Of a stretch of DNA of 52,731 nt, positions 1 through 9,099 are shown piece by piece. Below the pieces are notes generated by a model. The model was given only the letters and a program-made list of their open reading frames with translations. It made no database searches and was not told the DNA's origin. Position 1 is the stretch's first letter; every line of letters starts with the position of its first letter. This DNA is from Rhodospirillaceae bacterium (GTDB lineage Bacteria > Pseudomonadota > Alphaproteobacteria > Rhodospirillales > Casp-alpha2), in contig JABJBP010000063.1 in the NCBI GenBank assembly GCA_018665815.1, forward strand, positions 1 to 52,731, given 5' to 3'. A program made the translations under genes and the position numbers.

Positions 1-231
1 CACCGACTGACGGAACTGTCCCGTCATGCCGTGCCATCCGTTCTTACCGGTACGGCTGTCTTGGAAAATATCCCCGGCAACCTCGGTGAGGCCAAGAGCA
101 TCGTCAAGCTCCCGATAAGCGAGCAACCCGGCGTCAGAGGTGATCTTGGAACCGTGGAATTCAAGCTTCAAGCGGCGGTCAAAATCGATCCGAAGGCCGT
201 CCCGTTTCGATTCACCCATCGGGTGTGCCAT
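1..231 (-). CDS. IS1380-family transposase, N-terminal part (cut by window edge)
   Basis: Reading the minus strand from the ATG at 231 gives 77 open codons that run off the left edge. The protein opens [17 protein letters not shown], followed by [20 protein letters not shown] and [13 protein letters not shown], which is the conserved beginning of IS1380-family DDE transposases as I know them. A second in-frame ATG lies at 219. Only the N-terminus is present, so the catalytic residues cannot be checked. The element's end should lie between this start and the permease gene at 319-352, but I could not assign the terminal inverted repeat. Whether the copy is intact is unknown. Confidence 0.85.
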   Translation of the reverse strand, partial: MAHPMGESKRDGLRIDFDRRLKLEFHGSKITSDAGLLAYRELDDALGLTEVAGDIFQDSRTGKNGWHGMTGQFRQSV

Positions 232-318
232 GCGAACCACTCCATTAACACCTCAATGTATTGAAACTTATAGCAGAATCTCCATCTCAGGGCATCGAAA
301 ATCGAGTTCACTTGGGAA

Positions 319-1104
319 ATGGGGGTTCAACTAAAATCCGGCAACACACCCATGACCTTGTTTGAATTGCCTACCCTCACCCTGGTGGTGATTGCCGTCG
401 GCTTTATTTGCGGCGGATTGGTCAAGGGCGCCTTGGGCGCTGGATTGCCCGCCGTCGGGCTGCCGATCATGGTGATGCAGGTTGAGCCGGCGTTTGCGGT
501 TTCGCTGTTTGTTGTACCGGTGATGATCTCAAATATCTGGCAGATTCGCCATGGTGGCCAATACCGCGAAGCCATGCGGCGCTTCTGGCCGTTTTTGACG
601 ATGCTGGCGATTGGCGTGTGGATTGGCGCCGGCGCCTTGACGGCGGTTGATCCCAATATCATGGCGGTGGTTTTGGGCGTCATCGTGATCGTTAGCACGG
701 CCGCGCAAATGTTCGCCGGCGAGCTCACATTTTTCGACAAACGCGCGAGGATTATTCATCCGGTTGCCGGTGGTGTCCTGGGCATCGCGTCGGGGGCCAG
801 TGGCGTCTTTACGCCGACGATTGTTTATTTTGCAGCCTTGCGGCTGGAGAAAGACTTGTTTGTCACTCAGTTGGTGTTGGTCGCCATGATCGGCTCGGTG
901 ACCATGTATGCGCGCTTGGCCGCCGGCGGCTGGCTCAATGGCCCGCAGATGCTGGCGTCAACGGCGGCGCTTGTGCCCGCGGCGGTCGGGTTGCTGATCG
1001 GGTTTTGGATCCGTGAACGGATGTCGGAAGCGGCGTTTCGGCGCGCTGTGTGGATTGCCCTGATCGCGCTTGGTTGCGCGCTGGTCGTGAAGGGCGTGGC
1101 CTAG
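319..1104 (+). CDS. Sulfite exporter TauE/SafE family membrane protein
   Basis: A 261-residue polytopic inner-membrane protein with about eight hydrophobic segments and the glycine-rich N-terminal stretch GFICGGLVKGALGAGLPAVG, typical of the TauE/SafE (DUF81) permease family. A second repeat-like motif, GVLGIASGASGVF, starts the second half, as expected for this internally duplicated family. Members export sulfite, sulfoacetate or other small anions; the substrate here cannot be told. The start at 319 has only a weak ribosome site; ATG 352 (MTLFELPTLT) would place the first membrane helix directly at the N-terminus and is equally likely. It lies just inside the IS1380 boundary. Confidence 0.85.
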   Translation: MGVQLKSGNTPMTLFELPTLTLVVIAVGFICGGLVKGALGAGLPAVGLPIMVMQVEPAFAVSLFVVPVMISNIWQIRHGGQYREAMRRFWPFLTMLAIGVWIGAGALTAVDPNIMAVVLGVIVIVSTAAQMFAGELTFFDKRARIIHPVAGGVLGIASGASGVFTPTIVYFAALRLEKDLFVTQLVLVAMIGSVTMYARLAAGGWLNGPQMLASTAALVPAAVGLLIGFWIRERMSEAAFRRAVWIALIALGCALVVKGVA

Positions 1105-1111
1105 TACTTGA

Positions 1112-2155
1112 TTACATCAAGAAGACGCCCTTGCCGGTGTTTTGCTGATCGAACAGTTTGTAGGCTGCCTCGGCGTCGTCGAGTTTAAACTCATGGGTGA
1201 ACAGAGAATCGATATCAATTTTCCGGTCAGCGATGAACTCCGCGCAATCGGCCTGGCCGGTCTTCGAAAATGTCCATGACCCCACCAAAGTCACCTGACG
1301 GCGGAGCAAGTCGTTCGACACATCCAACGTCACTTCGCCGCCTTCACCGACAAAGCACGCCGTACCCCAGGTGCGCACGGCGCGGACGGCCTGGGCCCGG
1401 GCTTCGGGGGTGGAGCTGCAATCCAAAGATTTATGCACGCCCTCACCGTGAGTGAGATCCTTCAAGGCCGTGACAACATCGTTCGATAGCGGGTCAATGA
1501 CCTCATCGGCGCCGAAGTCGCGTGCCAGTTGGCGGCGTTCCTCGCTGATATCCAGCGCGATGACCCGAGCGCCCATCACCTTCGCTAATTGTGTGGCACT
1601 CAGTCCGACAGGCCCTTGGCCGAAGATCGCGATGGTTTCATTGCCGGCCAAATCAAGGCGCTTCAGTGCCCCGTAGGCGGTGCCGGTGCCGCACGATATG
1701 GCCGCGCCGGTCTTGAACGAAAGCGCATCGGGTAACTTCACCAAGGTATGCGCCGGTACCTTCATGTACTTGGCGTGCGCGCCATGGCCGCTGGCGCCAT
1801 AGACAATGGTGCCGTCCAGACACAATTGCGACCAACCCTCGCGGCAGTGCTTGCAGACACCGCAACCCGAATAGTGATGATCCATGACTCGGTCGCCGAC
1901 ACGGGCCTCGGCCGGGTCGACGCCTTCGCCGACTTCGGCGACCACGCCGCAAGGTTCATGGCCGGCAATGATCGGCCCGTCCAGATCTCCCAACCCTAGG
2001 GATTTAGCGCCGCCGATGGCGCGATAGAATTTCAAGTCCGAGCCGCACATGCCAGATGCCTTGATCTCCAACACGACCTCACCCGGACCCGGCGTCGGAT
2101 CGGGAAAGTCGATGATTTCAAGCTTGCGGTCTCCGTGGAATACGACGGCTTTCAT
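1112..2155 (-). CDS. Zinc-dependent alcohol dehydrogenase family protein
   Basis: A 347-residue medium-chain dehydrogenase/reductase. The N-terminal GroES-like domain carries the catalytic zinc residues (CGSD near 37-40 and GHEPCG near 65) and the four-cysteine structural zinc loop CGVCKHCREGWSQLC. The Rossmann domain shows GQGPVG near residue 178, and an acidic residue in the next strand (ALDIS) suggests NAD preference. Length and both zinc sites fit a functional enzyme oxidising an alcohol or polyol; the substrate is not predictable. Its 3' end faces the permease gene tail to tail, and the divergent isomerase gene begins about 100 bases beyond its start. Confidence 0.9.
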   Translation of the reverse strand: MKAVVFHGDRKLEIIDFPDPTPGPGEVVLEIKASGMCGSDLKFYRAIGGAKSLGLGDLDGPIIAGHEPCGVVAEVGEGVDPAEARVGDRVMDHHYSGCGVCKHCREGWSQLCLDGTIVYGASGHGAHAKYMKVPAHTLVKLPDALSFKTGAAISCGTGTAYGALKRLDLAGNETIAIFGQGPVGLSATQLAKVMGARVIALDISEERRQLARDFGADEVIDPLSNDVVTALKDLTHGEGVHKSLDCSSTPEARAQAVRAVRTWGTACFVGEGGEVTLDVSNDLLRRQVTLVGSWTFSKTGQADCAEFIADRKIDIDSLFTHEFKLDDAEAAYKLFDQQNTGKGVFLM

Positions 2156-2259
2156 AGGGGGCCTCAGTTTGGTTAGTGATATTTTGAGAATGTTAGCTGT
2201 TCATGGCATCGCTGCAAACGATATGGCATCCTCTGCATGGATCCAATCTGGAGATACTC

Positions 2260-2889
2260 ATGGCCGAGATCGAATACTTCTATTCCGCCCATTCCGCCTA
2301 CGCCTATATCGGCTCGGCGCTTTTGCAAAAAATCGCCAAAGACGGTGGGCACGTGATTGTCCACAAGCCCATTGAACTTCGTCAGGTCATCGCAGTGAAC
2401 GGACCGGGGTCGACCAACAGTCTGACCGAAGGTCGACGCGCTTATTTTTCCGGCCGTGAGATTGTGCGTTGGGCCGAATACCGGGGCATCGAGATCATGG
2501 CCGGGCGCCCGACCCATCATGATCATGGCCTGGATTTGCCGAACGGCATGCTGATTGCCGGGATCGAACAGGGGGCTGACATCAATGCGCTGGCCCATGG
2601 CATGCTGGAGTCGCATTGGCGCGATGATTGTGATTTGGCCGACGCCGAGACGTTAGCCGATATCGGCCGTCGCGCTGGACTTGATCCCCAGCCGCTTTTG
2701 GACGCTGCTCTGTCCGATGACATTCAGGCGATTCATGTAACCAACACCCAAGAAGCCATCCAGCGCTCGGTCTTCGGCTCACCGACTTATTTCGTGGGTG
2801 GCGACATGTTCTACGGCCAGGACCATCTGGAACTGGTCGCGCGCGCCGTGGCAAAGCCGTTTGCCGGGGCATGGCCGCCAGTTGGCTGA
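2260..2889 (+). CDS. 2-hydroxychromene-2-carboxylate isomerase-like (DsbA/GST-kappa fold) protein
   Basis: A 209-residue thioredoxin-fold protein. It begins AEIEYFYSAHSAYAYIG, the position of the active serine in GST-kappa and HCCA isomerases, has an inserted helical domain, and ends with VFGSPTYFVGGDMFYGQDHL, the classical C-terminal signature. Such enzymes use glutathione to isomerise 2-hydroxychromene-2-carboxylate in naphthalene degradation, but many homologues act on unknown substrates and no other ring-degradation gene is nearby. I chose ATG 2260 because GGAG lies six bases upstream; a longer reading from 2203 adds 19 residues unlike the family. Confidence 0.85.
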   Translation: MAEIEYFYSAHSAYAYIGSALLQKIAKDGGHVIVHKPIELRQVIAVNGPGSTNSLTEGRRAYFSGREIVRWAEYRGIEIMAGRPTHHDHGLDLPNGMLIAGIEQGADINALAHGMLESHWRDDCDLADAETLADIGRRAGLDPQPLLDAALSDDIQAIHVTNTQEAIQRSVFGSPTYFVGGDMFYGQDHLELVARAVAKPFAGAWPPVG

Positions 2890-2907
2890 CAAATCGCCCG
2901 AATATAA

Positions 2908-3816
2908 TTAATACGCCCCCAAATGCTTGGCTTCGGCGCGCAGCCGCTGGGTGGCGAAGTCGATAAAGGCGCGGGTCTTGGCGGCGGCGCGTCGGCCTTC
3001 CGAGTGAACAAGCTGCACCGGAATTTCGCGGTCCTCGCTGTCGCTTAAAATTTCCACCAAATCCCCCGCCGCCAGCGCATCGGCGGCTTGGTAGGACAGC
3101 AACCGGGTAATCCCCCAACCTTTGACACAGGCGTCGAGCGCCGCCGTCGCGGTATTGACCCTGAGACGCGGCTCGATCTGCGCCGTCGTTGTTTTGCCGG
3201 CCTTATGGTACAGCCATTCTCGGCTGCCGTGCAGATTGCCAGGATTGATAACCCGATGGCCTGCTAATTCTTTCGGTACTTTCGGGATGCCGGATGTCTT
3301 GAGGTACGCCGACGCGGCGACGGTGACATGGCGGACGGTGCCGACGCGCGTCGCGAAATGTGAAGAATCCGAAAGCGTGCCGATCCGCAGCGCCACGTCG
3401 AAGCCTTCGTCGACAATATGGACGACCCGGTCGAGAAACTGCGAGGTGGCTTGGACGTTCGGATAGTTGTTCAGGAAATCTCCGAGTATCGGCAGGATAT
3501 AGCGCTGACCGAACTGCACCGGCGCGGTCACGTGGAGCTCGCCCCGAGGGTCCTGATGCGCGCCGGCGGCAGCCGCTTCCAAATCTTCCAACTCCGCCAA
3601 GATACGCCCGGCATCGGCCAACAAGGTCTGGCCGGCATCCGTCAATGTGACGCTGCGGGTCGTCCGCGTGAACAGCCTGGCGCCGATTCGGTCTTCCAAG
3701 GTGCTGATCAGCCGGGTGACTACGGGCGCCGATTGGCCGAGGCGCCGCGCGGCGGCGTTGAAGGCCTGCTCCTCGGCGACGGCGACGAAAGTGGTGAGTT
3801 CGCGGAAGCGATCCAT
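2908..3816 (-). CDS. LysR family transcriptional regulator
   Basis: 302 residues from ATG 3816 (MDRFRELTTFVAVAEEQAF). The N-terminal winged helix-turn-helix contains FNAAARRLGQSAPVVTRLIS, followed by the linker helix and a periplasmic-binding-like effector domain with the usual DVALRIG segment. The frame stays open upstream to 3990, but those 58 extra residues run through the divergent promoter and are not LysR-like. It is divergent from the PNPOx-like gene at 3928, the normal layout for a LysR regulator and its target, so it probably controls the PNPOx-like gene and the hydrolase behind it. The inducer is unknown. Confidence 0.93.
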   Translation of the reverse strand: MDRFRELTTFVAVAEEQAFNAAARRLGQSAPVVTRLISTLEDRIGARLFTRTTRSVTLTDAGQTLLADAGRILAELEDLEAAAAGAHQDPRGELHVTAPVQFGQRYILPILGDFLNNYPNVQATSQFLDRVVHIVDEGFDVALRIGTLSDSSHFATRVGTVRHVTVAASAYLKTSGIPKVPKELAGHRVINPGNLHGSREWLYHKAGKTTTAQIEPRLRVNTATAALDACVKGWGITRLLSYQAADALAAGDLVEILSDSEDREIPVQLVHSEGRRAAAKTRAFIDFATQRLRAEAKHLGAY

Positions 3817-3927
3817 GGTTTTGAAAATCAGAATAATTAACTGTGAATTTTGAATATTCCACGATTTGTAAAAATTATCAATAGTGGGGGCCAGACGACG
3901 ACATGACTTATTCAAAAGGAATATCCC
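3817..3927. promoter_or_regulatory. Divergent promoter/operator region between LysR and PNPOx-like genes
   Basis: A 111-base AT-rich interval between divergent starts. It holds the 8-bp palindrome GAATATTC and T-N11-A-like spacings that could bind LysR. AAGGA sits before the ATG at 3928. Exact promoter elements are not assigned. Confidence 0.4.
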
Positions 3928-4554
3928 ATGGCCCGCGCCTTCGTAGAAATCGCCTTCACGCCCAACGTCCGCACGATCCAGGAAACGCAAGGTTCAGCGG
4001 CCAGTTACGCTAAATTTCTGGCGCCCGAAGCCGAACGCGGTGATCAGATCGGCCCGAGAGAATTCGAGTTCATTATTCAACGTGACGGATTTTATCAGGC
4101 GACGGTATCGGAATCCGGCTGGCCTTATGCGCAATTCCGTGGCGGGCCGCGCGGGTTCTTGGCGGTCATCGACAAGAACACAATCGCTTACGCCGATTTC
4201 CAAGGTAACCGGCAGTACGTGAGCACCGGCAATTTGGCCGGCGATGACCGGGTCGCGCTGATCTTGATGGATTACCCGAACCGCCGCCGCCTGAAAATCT
4301 GGGGCCGCGCCAAGCTGGTCGACATCAAAGATGATCCGGCGTTGGTCGAAGAGCTTCACGTTGAAGGCTACGACGCCCGGCCTGAACGCGCCGTTGTCAT
4401 AACCATCGAAGCCCTGGACTGGAACTGCCCGCAGCATATTCCCGAGCGCCTGACGCTGGAGGAACTGCAGCCAATCTTGGCACCCATCCAAAATGAAATC
4501 GCCGAATTGCGCGCTGAAAACGAAGGCCTCAAAGCTGAGTTGGCGCAACCTTAA
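3928..4554 (+). CDS. Pyridoxamine 5'-phosphate oxidase family protein (FMN-binding split barrel)
   Basis: 208 residues. The core, from about residue 40 to 165, has the split-barrel pattern FIIQRDGFYQATVSESGWPY, GFLAVIDKNTIAYADFQGNR, and GDDRVALILMDYPNRRRLKI leading into a WGRA strand, as in flavin-binding proteins of the PNPOx-like superfamily that are not the true vitamin B6 enzyme (a separate pdxH lies at 48219). The C-terminus ends in a short charged helix, EIAELRAENEGLKAEL, that could form a coiled coil. It is divergent from a LysR gene and 60 bases ahead of a hydrolase gene, so the two are probably co-transcribed. Function is likely flavin-dependent redox chemistry; substrate unknown. 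Confidence 0.85.
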   Translation: MARAFVEIAFTPNVRTIQETQGSAASYAKFLAPEAERGDQIGPREFEFIIQRDGFYQATVSESGWPYAQFRGGPRGFLAVIDKNTIAYADFQGNRQYVSTGNLAGDDRVALILMDYPNRRRLKIWGRAKLVDIKDDPALVEELHVEGYDARPERAVVITIEALDWNCPQHIPERLTLEELQPILAPIQNEIAELRAENEGLKAELAQP

Positions 4555-4614
4555 CTGCAAAACCAAAAAGACGTCAACGAGACCTGACTTCACCCCTTTA
4601 CTAGGAGAAAGACC

Positions 4615-5613
4615 ATGAAACCGACCCAACGCGACTTTCTGAAATCCCTTATCGGTGCGGCCACCATCGGCGCGGCACTCCTCACCACTCAACCGGTTTT
4701 GGCGAAGTCCGCCGAAACGCTGGTGCCGTCCACCGAGACCGCCACCACCGTCAGTTATCAAAAGGCTCGCATTCAAGGCATCGATATCGCCTACCGTGAA
4801 TCCGGCCGGGCGGACGCGCCAGCCATTGTCCTGCTGCACGGCTTTCCAACATCCAGCCACATGTTCCGCGAACTGATCCCCCAGTTGGCGAAAAATTACC
4901 ATGTCGTCGCGCCCGATTACCCGGGTTATGGCGCCAGCGATCAGCCGGCCCTGGCGGACTTTGAGTACTCTTTCGCCAACTTCGCCAATGTCGTCGAAGA
5001 GCTTTTGGCGCAGAAAAAGATCAACCGCTACGCGCTCTATGTTATGGACTATGGCGCGCCAGTTGGTTTCCGTCTGTTCGCCAAGGCGCCGGAAAAAGTC
5101 AGCGGTTTTGTGATCCAGAATGGCAACGCCTACGCCGAAGGTCTGAAAAATTTCTGGGATCCGCTGAAGGCCTATTGGAAAGTGCCGAGCGAGGAAAACA
5201 GCAACAAGCTGAAGGCGTTTTTCGAGCTGCCGGCGACCAAATGGCAGTGGACCCACGGCATCCCTAAGGACAAGCTGTACTTGGTCTCGCCGGACAATTG
5301 AGTTCATGACCAGCACCTCTTGGACCGTCCCGGCAACAAAGCCATCCAACTCAAGATGTTCTTGGACTACGGCACCAACGTCGCCGAGTACCCGGGTTGG
5401 CAGAAGCTGTTCCGCCAATACCAACCGCCGGCGCTGATTGTCTGGGGCAAGGGCGACCATATCTTCCCCGCCGACGGCGCGCATCCCTACACGCGTGATC
5501 TGAAAACCGTCGAGATGCATCTTCTGGATGCCGGCCACTTCGCCCTGGAAACGCACTTGGATTTCATTACTGAGCGGATGCAGGCTTTCCTCAAACGCAC
5601 CGCCGGTTCCTAA
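4615..5613 (+). pseudogene. Alpha/beta hydrolase (haloalkane dehalogenase/epoxide hydrolase-like), interrupted by in-frame TGA
   Basis: Two open segments, 4615-5298 and 5302-5613, lie in the same frame and together make one 332-codon hydrolase. They are separated only by TGA at 5299-5301 (codon 229). The context is SPDN[16 protein letters not shown], where relatives have tryptophan, so a TGG-to-TGA change explains it. Features: a Sec-like leader with QRDFLK, perhaps a worn Tat motif, ending near residue 30; oxyanion HGFP 75-78; nucleophile Asp145 in MDYGAPVGFR. The catalytic histidine (DAGHF) lies after the stop, so the short product should be inactive. AGGAG precedes the ATG. Sequencing error or read-through remain possible; UGA is an ordinary stop elsewhere in the window. 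Confidence 0.8.
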
Positions 5614-5679
5614 ACCAAACGTTTCCCTCTCTCTGTGGGCGGCCCGTCAATTGGCGGGTCGTTTGCCGTCTCAGTGACG

Positions 5680-5685
5680 TATAAT
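5680..5685 (+). promoter_or_regulatory. Possible -10 element for ridA-like gene
   Basis: A perfect TATAAT lies 31 bases before the ATG at 5717. No good -35 is present at 16-18 bases. Just upstream (5642-5659) is an imperfect hairpin, GCCCGTC-AATT-GGCGGGT, that may end transcription of the hydrolase gene, although no T run follows. Confidence 0.35.
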
Positions 5686-5716
5686 ATTTTGCACACCAAC
5701 AACCGGAGCGCGCCGC

Positions 5717-6121
5717 ATGACCTGGACCATTGAAACCTCGACCCCACCGGGCACCATGACCCCGGTCGGCCCCTACAGCCATATCTCCAAGGCGGGACCG
5801 TTGATCACCATCAGCGCCACCGCCGGCGTCGACCCGGCGACGGGGGAATTGGCCGGCCCGGATGTGGCGTCTCAAACCCGCCAGATTTTGGACGGCTTCG
5901 AGATTATGCTGGAAAGCGTCGGGGCGGGCATGGACAACATCATGCACGTCACCGTCTTTCTGACCGACATGGCCGACTTCGCCGAGATGAACGCCGCCTA
6001 CGCTGAGAAAATGGGCGAGCTCCGCCCGGCGCGCTCCGCCGTTTCGGACACCGGGGTGCCGAAGCCGGGTGCGTTGCTGACGATGAATTTGATAGCGGTT
6101 GTTGGAGACGAGGCGCGCTAA
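5717..6121 (+). CDS. RidA family protein (reactive intermediate/imine deaminase-like)
   Basis: 134 residues with the family's signature near the C-terminus, RPARSAVSDTGVPKPGALLT, including the arginine that binds the substrate carboxylate. RidA proteins are trimeric cytosolic enzymes that hydrolyse reactive enamine/imine intermediates made by pyridoxal enzymes; some subgroups act in other pathways. The N-terminal PVGPYSHISKAG and the ISATAGVDPATGEL strand also fit. CGGAG precedes the ATG. Its stop overlaps the stop of the convergent lipoprotein gene by four bases. Exact substrate class cannot be assigned. Confidence 0.88.
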   Translation: MTWTIETSTPPGTMTPVGPYSHISKAGPLITISATAGVDPATGELAGPDVASQTRQILDGFEIMLESVGAGMDNIMHVTVFLTDMADFAEMNAAYAEKMGELRPARSAVSDTGVPKPGALLTMNLIAVVGDEAR

Positions 6122-6402
6122 CAGATCGGCGGCGTCTGGACGATGCCCCAACCGGTGTATTTATCGCGGCCGGGTTTACCTCGATCTTTCGCATGTTGGC
6201 GCAGATAGTCGGCGGGCGGGTTCAGCACCAAGATCTCGTCATCATCCAACGGATGCGGCACTTCGGCGGATTCGCCAGTTGCTGCAGAATCCGGCGCCAC
6301 CGGATCAGGGGCCACCGTTTCACAGCCGACAACCAGCCCGGCCAAGACCAGTACGGCGGCAATTGGGAGCGCGCGAAGCGGGCGGGGGAGGGGGAGTGTC
6401 AT
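6118..6402 (-). CDS. Small predicted lipoprotein, function unknown
   Basis: 94 residues from ATG 6402 (MTLPLPRPLRALPIAAVLVL). A positively charged start, a hydrophobic stretch and the lipobox LVVGC give a type II signal peptide. The mature part begins ETVAPDPVAPDSAATGES, is proline- and acid-rich, and ends in a more ordered segment, DEILVLNPPADYLRQHAKDR. I recognise no family beyond lipoprotein. The frame is open to 6483, but the added residues lack signal character. It converges on the ridA-like gene with a four-base overlap. Confidence 0.6.
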   Translation of the reverse strand: MTLPLPRPLRALPIAAVLVLAGLVVGCETVAPDPVAPDSAATGESAEVPHPLDDDEILVLNPPADYLRQHAKDRGKPGRDKYTGWGIVQTPPIC

Positions 6403-7085
6403 GGGCAGTATATTCCGTAGGGCCGATGGGGGTGGTGAACTCAAGTGTGTTTGCAAGTTTACGACATCATGTCGTCGCCGCAAATGGGCCCGCCATCGTT
6501 ATCCACGCCCCCCCCACCGTCATGCCCGGGCTTGACCCGGGTATCCACGACTTCTCTCTGACCTGAACGGTTTAAGACGTGGATCACTGGGGCAAGCCCG
6601 GTGATGATGAGAGGATGCACACTTCGTCGGTGAGCGTGGGCTGTCTGGGTATGACGAGGCGGGGGCTTTGGCCATGGCGTGATGGGCGTGATCGGCCGGC
6701 GGTTTTCAGGGCGGTTGAAGCGGTTTTTTTGGGCCAATGGGTTAGTTGAAATTAAATCTAGCATAGGGGTTGATATTCCTATTTTGTCATCCTATATCCT
6801 GCCCCTACCACCCGCCACGAGGCGGGGCGTTGGTTCAGGAGGGAAATGTTGGGTTTGTTTCGTCATTTTTTTGTCACCGGGATGAAATTGTTGGGATTTT
6901 CACCCCGGTTTTTGGGTGCGGGCCAGTCTTTGGCCGGCTTGAAAACAGATTGTGCGCCGTTGCAAATTTTTCCGCCGTTGACGGTCGGGCCGTGTTTATA
7001 CGTTTCCAACCCGCCCAAATCGTGTAAACAGGCGCCGCAACCCGCCGAAACCTTTCTTGTGTGGCTTTGATTTTGAGGATTGACC
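6403..7085. other. Gene-free interval of about 680 bases upstream of aspS
   Basis: No convincing gene is present. The stretch holds the REP-like palindrome at 6518-6610, a CCCGCC-acga-GGCGGG hairpin at 6811-6826, and the upstream region of aspS. Short frames crossing it (for instance 6459-6764 minus) are translated repeat DNA. Base composition is uneven, with T-rich and G-rich runs between 6660 and 6960. Confidence 0.6.
6518..6610. repeat. REP-like palindromic repeat
   Basis: The left arm contains CATGCCCGGGCTTGACCCGG followed by GTATCCACGACTT. The right arm, AAGACGTGGAT followed by CACTGGGGCAAGCCCGGTGA, is its imperfect reverse complement, separated by about 20 bases. This is the well-known dispersed palindrome of alphaproteobacterial genomes, whose translations give the spurious GLDPGIH and RVKPGHDG peptides. 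Only one copy lies in this window. Confidence 0.8.
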
Positions 7086-8918
7086 GTGAGCGCTGACATG
7101 CACCCCTACCGCACCCATACTTGCGGCGAACTTCGTGACGAACATATTGACCAGACTGTCCGGCTTTCGGGCTGGGTTCACCGCAAGCGCGATCACGGCA
7201 ATCTGGTGTTCGTGGACTTGCGCGATCACTTCGGGATCACCCAGTGCGTCATTGATGTCTCAAGCGACTTGTTCGCAGTGGTGGAAGCGGCGCGTCCGGA
7301 AAGCGTGTTGACGATCACCGGGCCGGTGGTGGCGCGGAGCGACGAGACCATCAACCGCAATCTGGTGACTGGTCATGTGGAGGTTTCGATCCACGAGGTG
7401 AATGTCGAGAACCCGGCCGATGTGTTGCCCATGCAGGTCGCCGGCGAGCAGGATTTTGGCGAAGAAATTCGGCTCAAATACCGGTTCTTGGATTTGCGCC
7501 GCGAGCAGGTACACAACAACATTATTCTCCGCTCACAGGTGATCTCATCGATCCGGCGGCGGATGACCGACCAGGGGTTCCTGGAAATTCAGACACCGAT
7601 TTTGACCGCGTCGTCGCCGGAAGGGGCGCGTGATTATCTGGTGCCGTCGCGCCAGCATCCGGGGCGCTTTTACGCGCTGCCGCAGGCGCCGCAGCAGTTC
7701 AAGCAGTTGCTGATGATTTCCGGCTTCGACAAATATTTCCAGATCGCGCCGTGTTTCCGCGACGAAGACGCGCGCGCCGACCGTTCACCGGGTGAGTTCT
7801 ATCAGCTGGATTTGGAGATGGCCTACGTTACCCAGGATGATGTGTTCAACGCCATTGAGCCGGTGATGAACGGCATCTTCGAGGAGTTTGGCGGCGACAA
7901 TACGGTAACGCCGGCGCCGTTCCCGCGAATCCCTTATGCCGAATCGATGCAAAAGTACGGCTCAGACAAGCCTGATTTGCGCAATCCCATTGAGATGGCC
8001 GACGCCACCGAGACGTTTCGCGGTTCCGGGTTCAAGATTTTCGCCGGTATGATCGAGAAGGATGAAAACGTCCGGGTTTATGCCATTCCCGCACCCACTG
8101 GCGGCAGCCGGGCGGTTTGTGATCGTATGAACAGCTGGGCCCAGGGCGAGGGCCAGCCGGGGCTGGGCTATATCATCTTCCGCGACGGCGAGGGTGCCGG
8201 GCCGATTGCCAAGAATATCGGCGAGGAGCGCACGGCGGCGCTGCGCGAGAGCCTCGGGCTCAGCGATGGTGACGCGGTGTTCTTTGCTTGTGGTGTGCCT
8301 GGTGAGTTCGCGTCGTTTGCGGCCGCCGCACGCGACAAGGTCGGCGCTGATTTGGAACTTTGCGAAACCGGTGCGTTCCGGTTCTGCTGGATCGTTGATT
8401 ACCCGATGTTCGAGAAGGATGAGGAAACCGGCGGGATTGAGTTTTCCCACAATCCGTTCTCGATGCCGCAAGGCGGCCTTGAGGCCCTGGAAACCCAGGA
8501 CCCGCTGGATGTGTTGGCCTATCAATATGACATCGTTTGCAACGGCGTTGAGTTGTCGTCGGGTGCGATCCGGAACCATCGTCCTGATATCATGGTCAAG
8601 GCGTTTGGGATTGCGGGATACGGACCAGATGTGGTCGAAGAACGCTTCGGCGGCATGTTTCGGGCCCTGCAGTTCGGCGCCCCGCCGCATGGAGGCTCGG
8701 CGCCGGGGATCGACCGGATTGTCATGTTGCTGGCCGATGAGCCGAATATTCGTGAGGTCATCGCGTTCCCCATGAACCAGCGCGCCGAGGATTTGTTGAT
8801 GGGCGCGCCCGATACGGTTGATGAGACTCACCTCAAGGAATTGCACCTGAAATTGAATTTGCCGAGAGCCGGCGCGGAGGTTAAGGCGGGCGATACGACA
8901 GGGGACGCGTCCGAATAA
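7086..8918 (+). CDS. aspS: Aspartate--tRNA ligase
   Basis: 610 residues, full length for the bacterial class II AspRS. It has the N-terminal OB-fold anticodon domain ([29 protein letters not shown]), motif 2 [19 protein letters not shown] near residue 218, the bacterial GAD insertion (about 300-420), and motif 3 [20 protein letters not shown] near residue 530. The protein charges tRNA-Asp, and in many alphaproteobacteria tRNA-Asn too. GAGG at 7075-7078 is seven bases from the GTG at 7086, which I prefer; TTG 7080 and ATG 7098 are alternatives. It stands alone downstream of the gene-free interval. Confidence 0.96.
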   Translation: MSADMHPYRTHTCGELRDEHIDQTVRLSGWVHRKRDHGNLVFVDLRDHFGITQCVIDVSSDLFAVVEAARPESVLTITGPVVARSDETINRNLVTGHVEVSIHEVNVENPADVLPMQVAGEQDFGEEIRLKYRFLDLRREQVHNNIILRSQVISSIRRRMTDQGFLEIQTPILTASSPEGARDYLVPSRQHPGRFYALPQAPQQFKQLLMISGFDKYFQIAPCFRDEDARADRSPGEFYQLDLEMAYVTQDDVFNAIEPVMNGIFEEFGGDNTVTPAPFPRIPYAESMQKYGSDKPDLRNPIEMADATETFRGSGFKIFAGMIEKDENVRVYAIPAPTGGSRAVCDRMNSWAQGEGQPGLGYIIFRDGEGAGPIAKNIGEERTAALRESLGLSDGDAVFFACGVPGEFASFAAAARDKVGADLELCETGAFRFCWIVDYPMFEKDEETGGIEFSHNPFSMPQGGLEALETQDPLDVLAYQYDIVCNGVELSSGAIRNHRPDIMVKAFGIAGYGPDVVEERFGGMFRALQFGAPPHGGSAPGIDRIVMLLADEPNIREVIAFPMNQRAEDLLMGAPDTVDETHLKELHLKLNLPRAGAEVKAGDTTGDASE

Positions 8919-9099
8919 ATCACCGATTTCGTCATGGTTTGAGCCGATTTTTGGTGCGTTGAGTGGCTTTGGAAACATCCGGTAACCCATTGTAACAATA
9001 TATGAGTTGCGTGTTGAAGAAGGCTGGGTCCATACTATAGTCATAATTCAATATGCCTACACTGGGACCGGAAACGGGAAATTAGGGGCGCGTAACGGG

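Noticed and set aside
5299-5301. TGA in the hydrolase gene as selenocysteine or as a reassigned Trp codon
   Set aside because: The family has Trp here, no SECIS-type element is obvious, and TGA is used as a normal stop by other genes in the window, e.g. xseB and pdxH.
3994-5556. A 520-codon open frame on the minus strand opposite the PNPOx-like and hydrolase genes
   Set aside because: It is antisense to two genes whose family signatures are clear, has no recognisable domain, and its openness follows from codon bias at high GC.
6459-6764. Short frames through the REP-like palindrome, with peptides such as GLDPGIH and RVKPGHDG
   Set aside because: These peptides are the translation of the repeat and occur as false genes in many genomes.
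7962-9044. A 360-codon minus-strand frame opposite aspS
   Set aside because: It lies over a well-conserved aminoacyl-tRNA synthetase and shows no family features.
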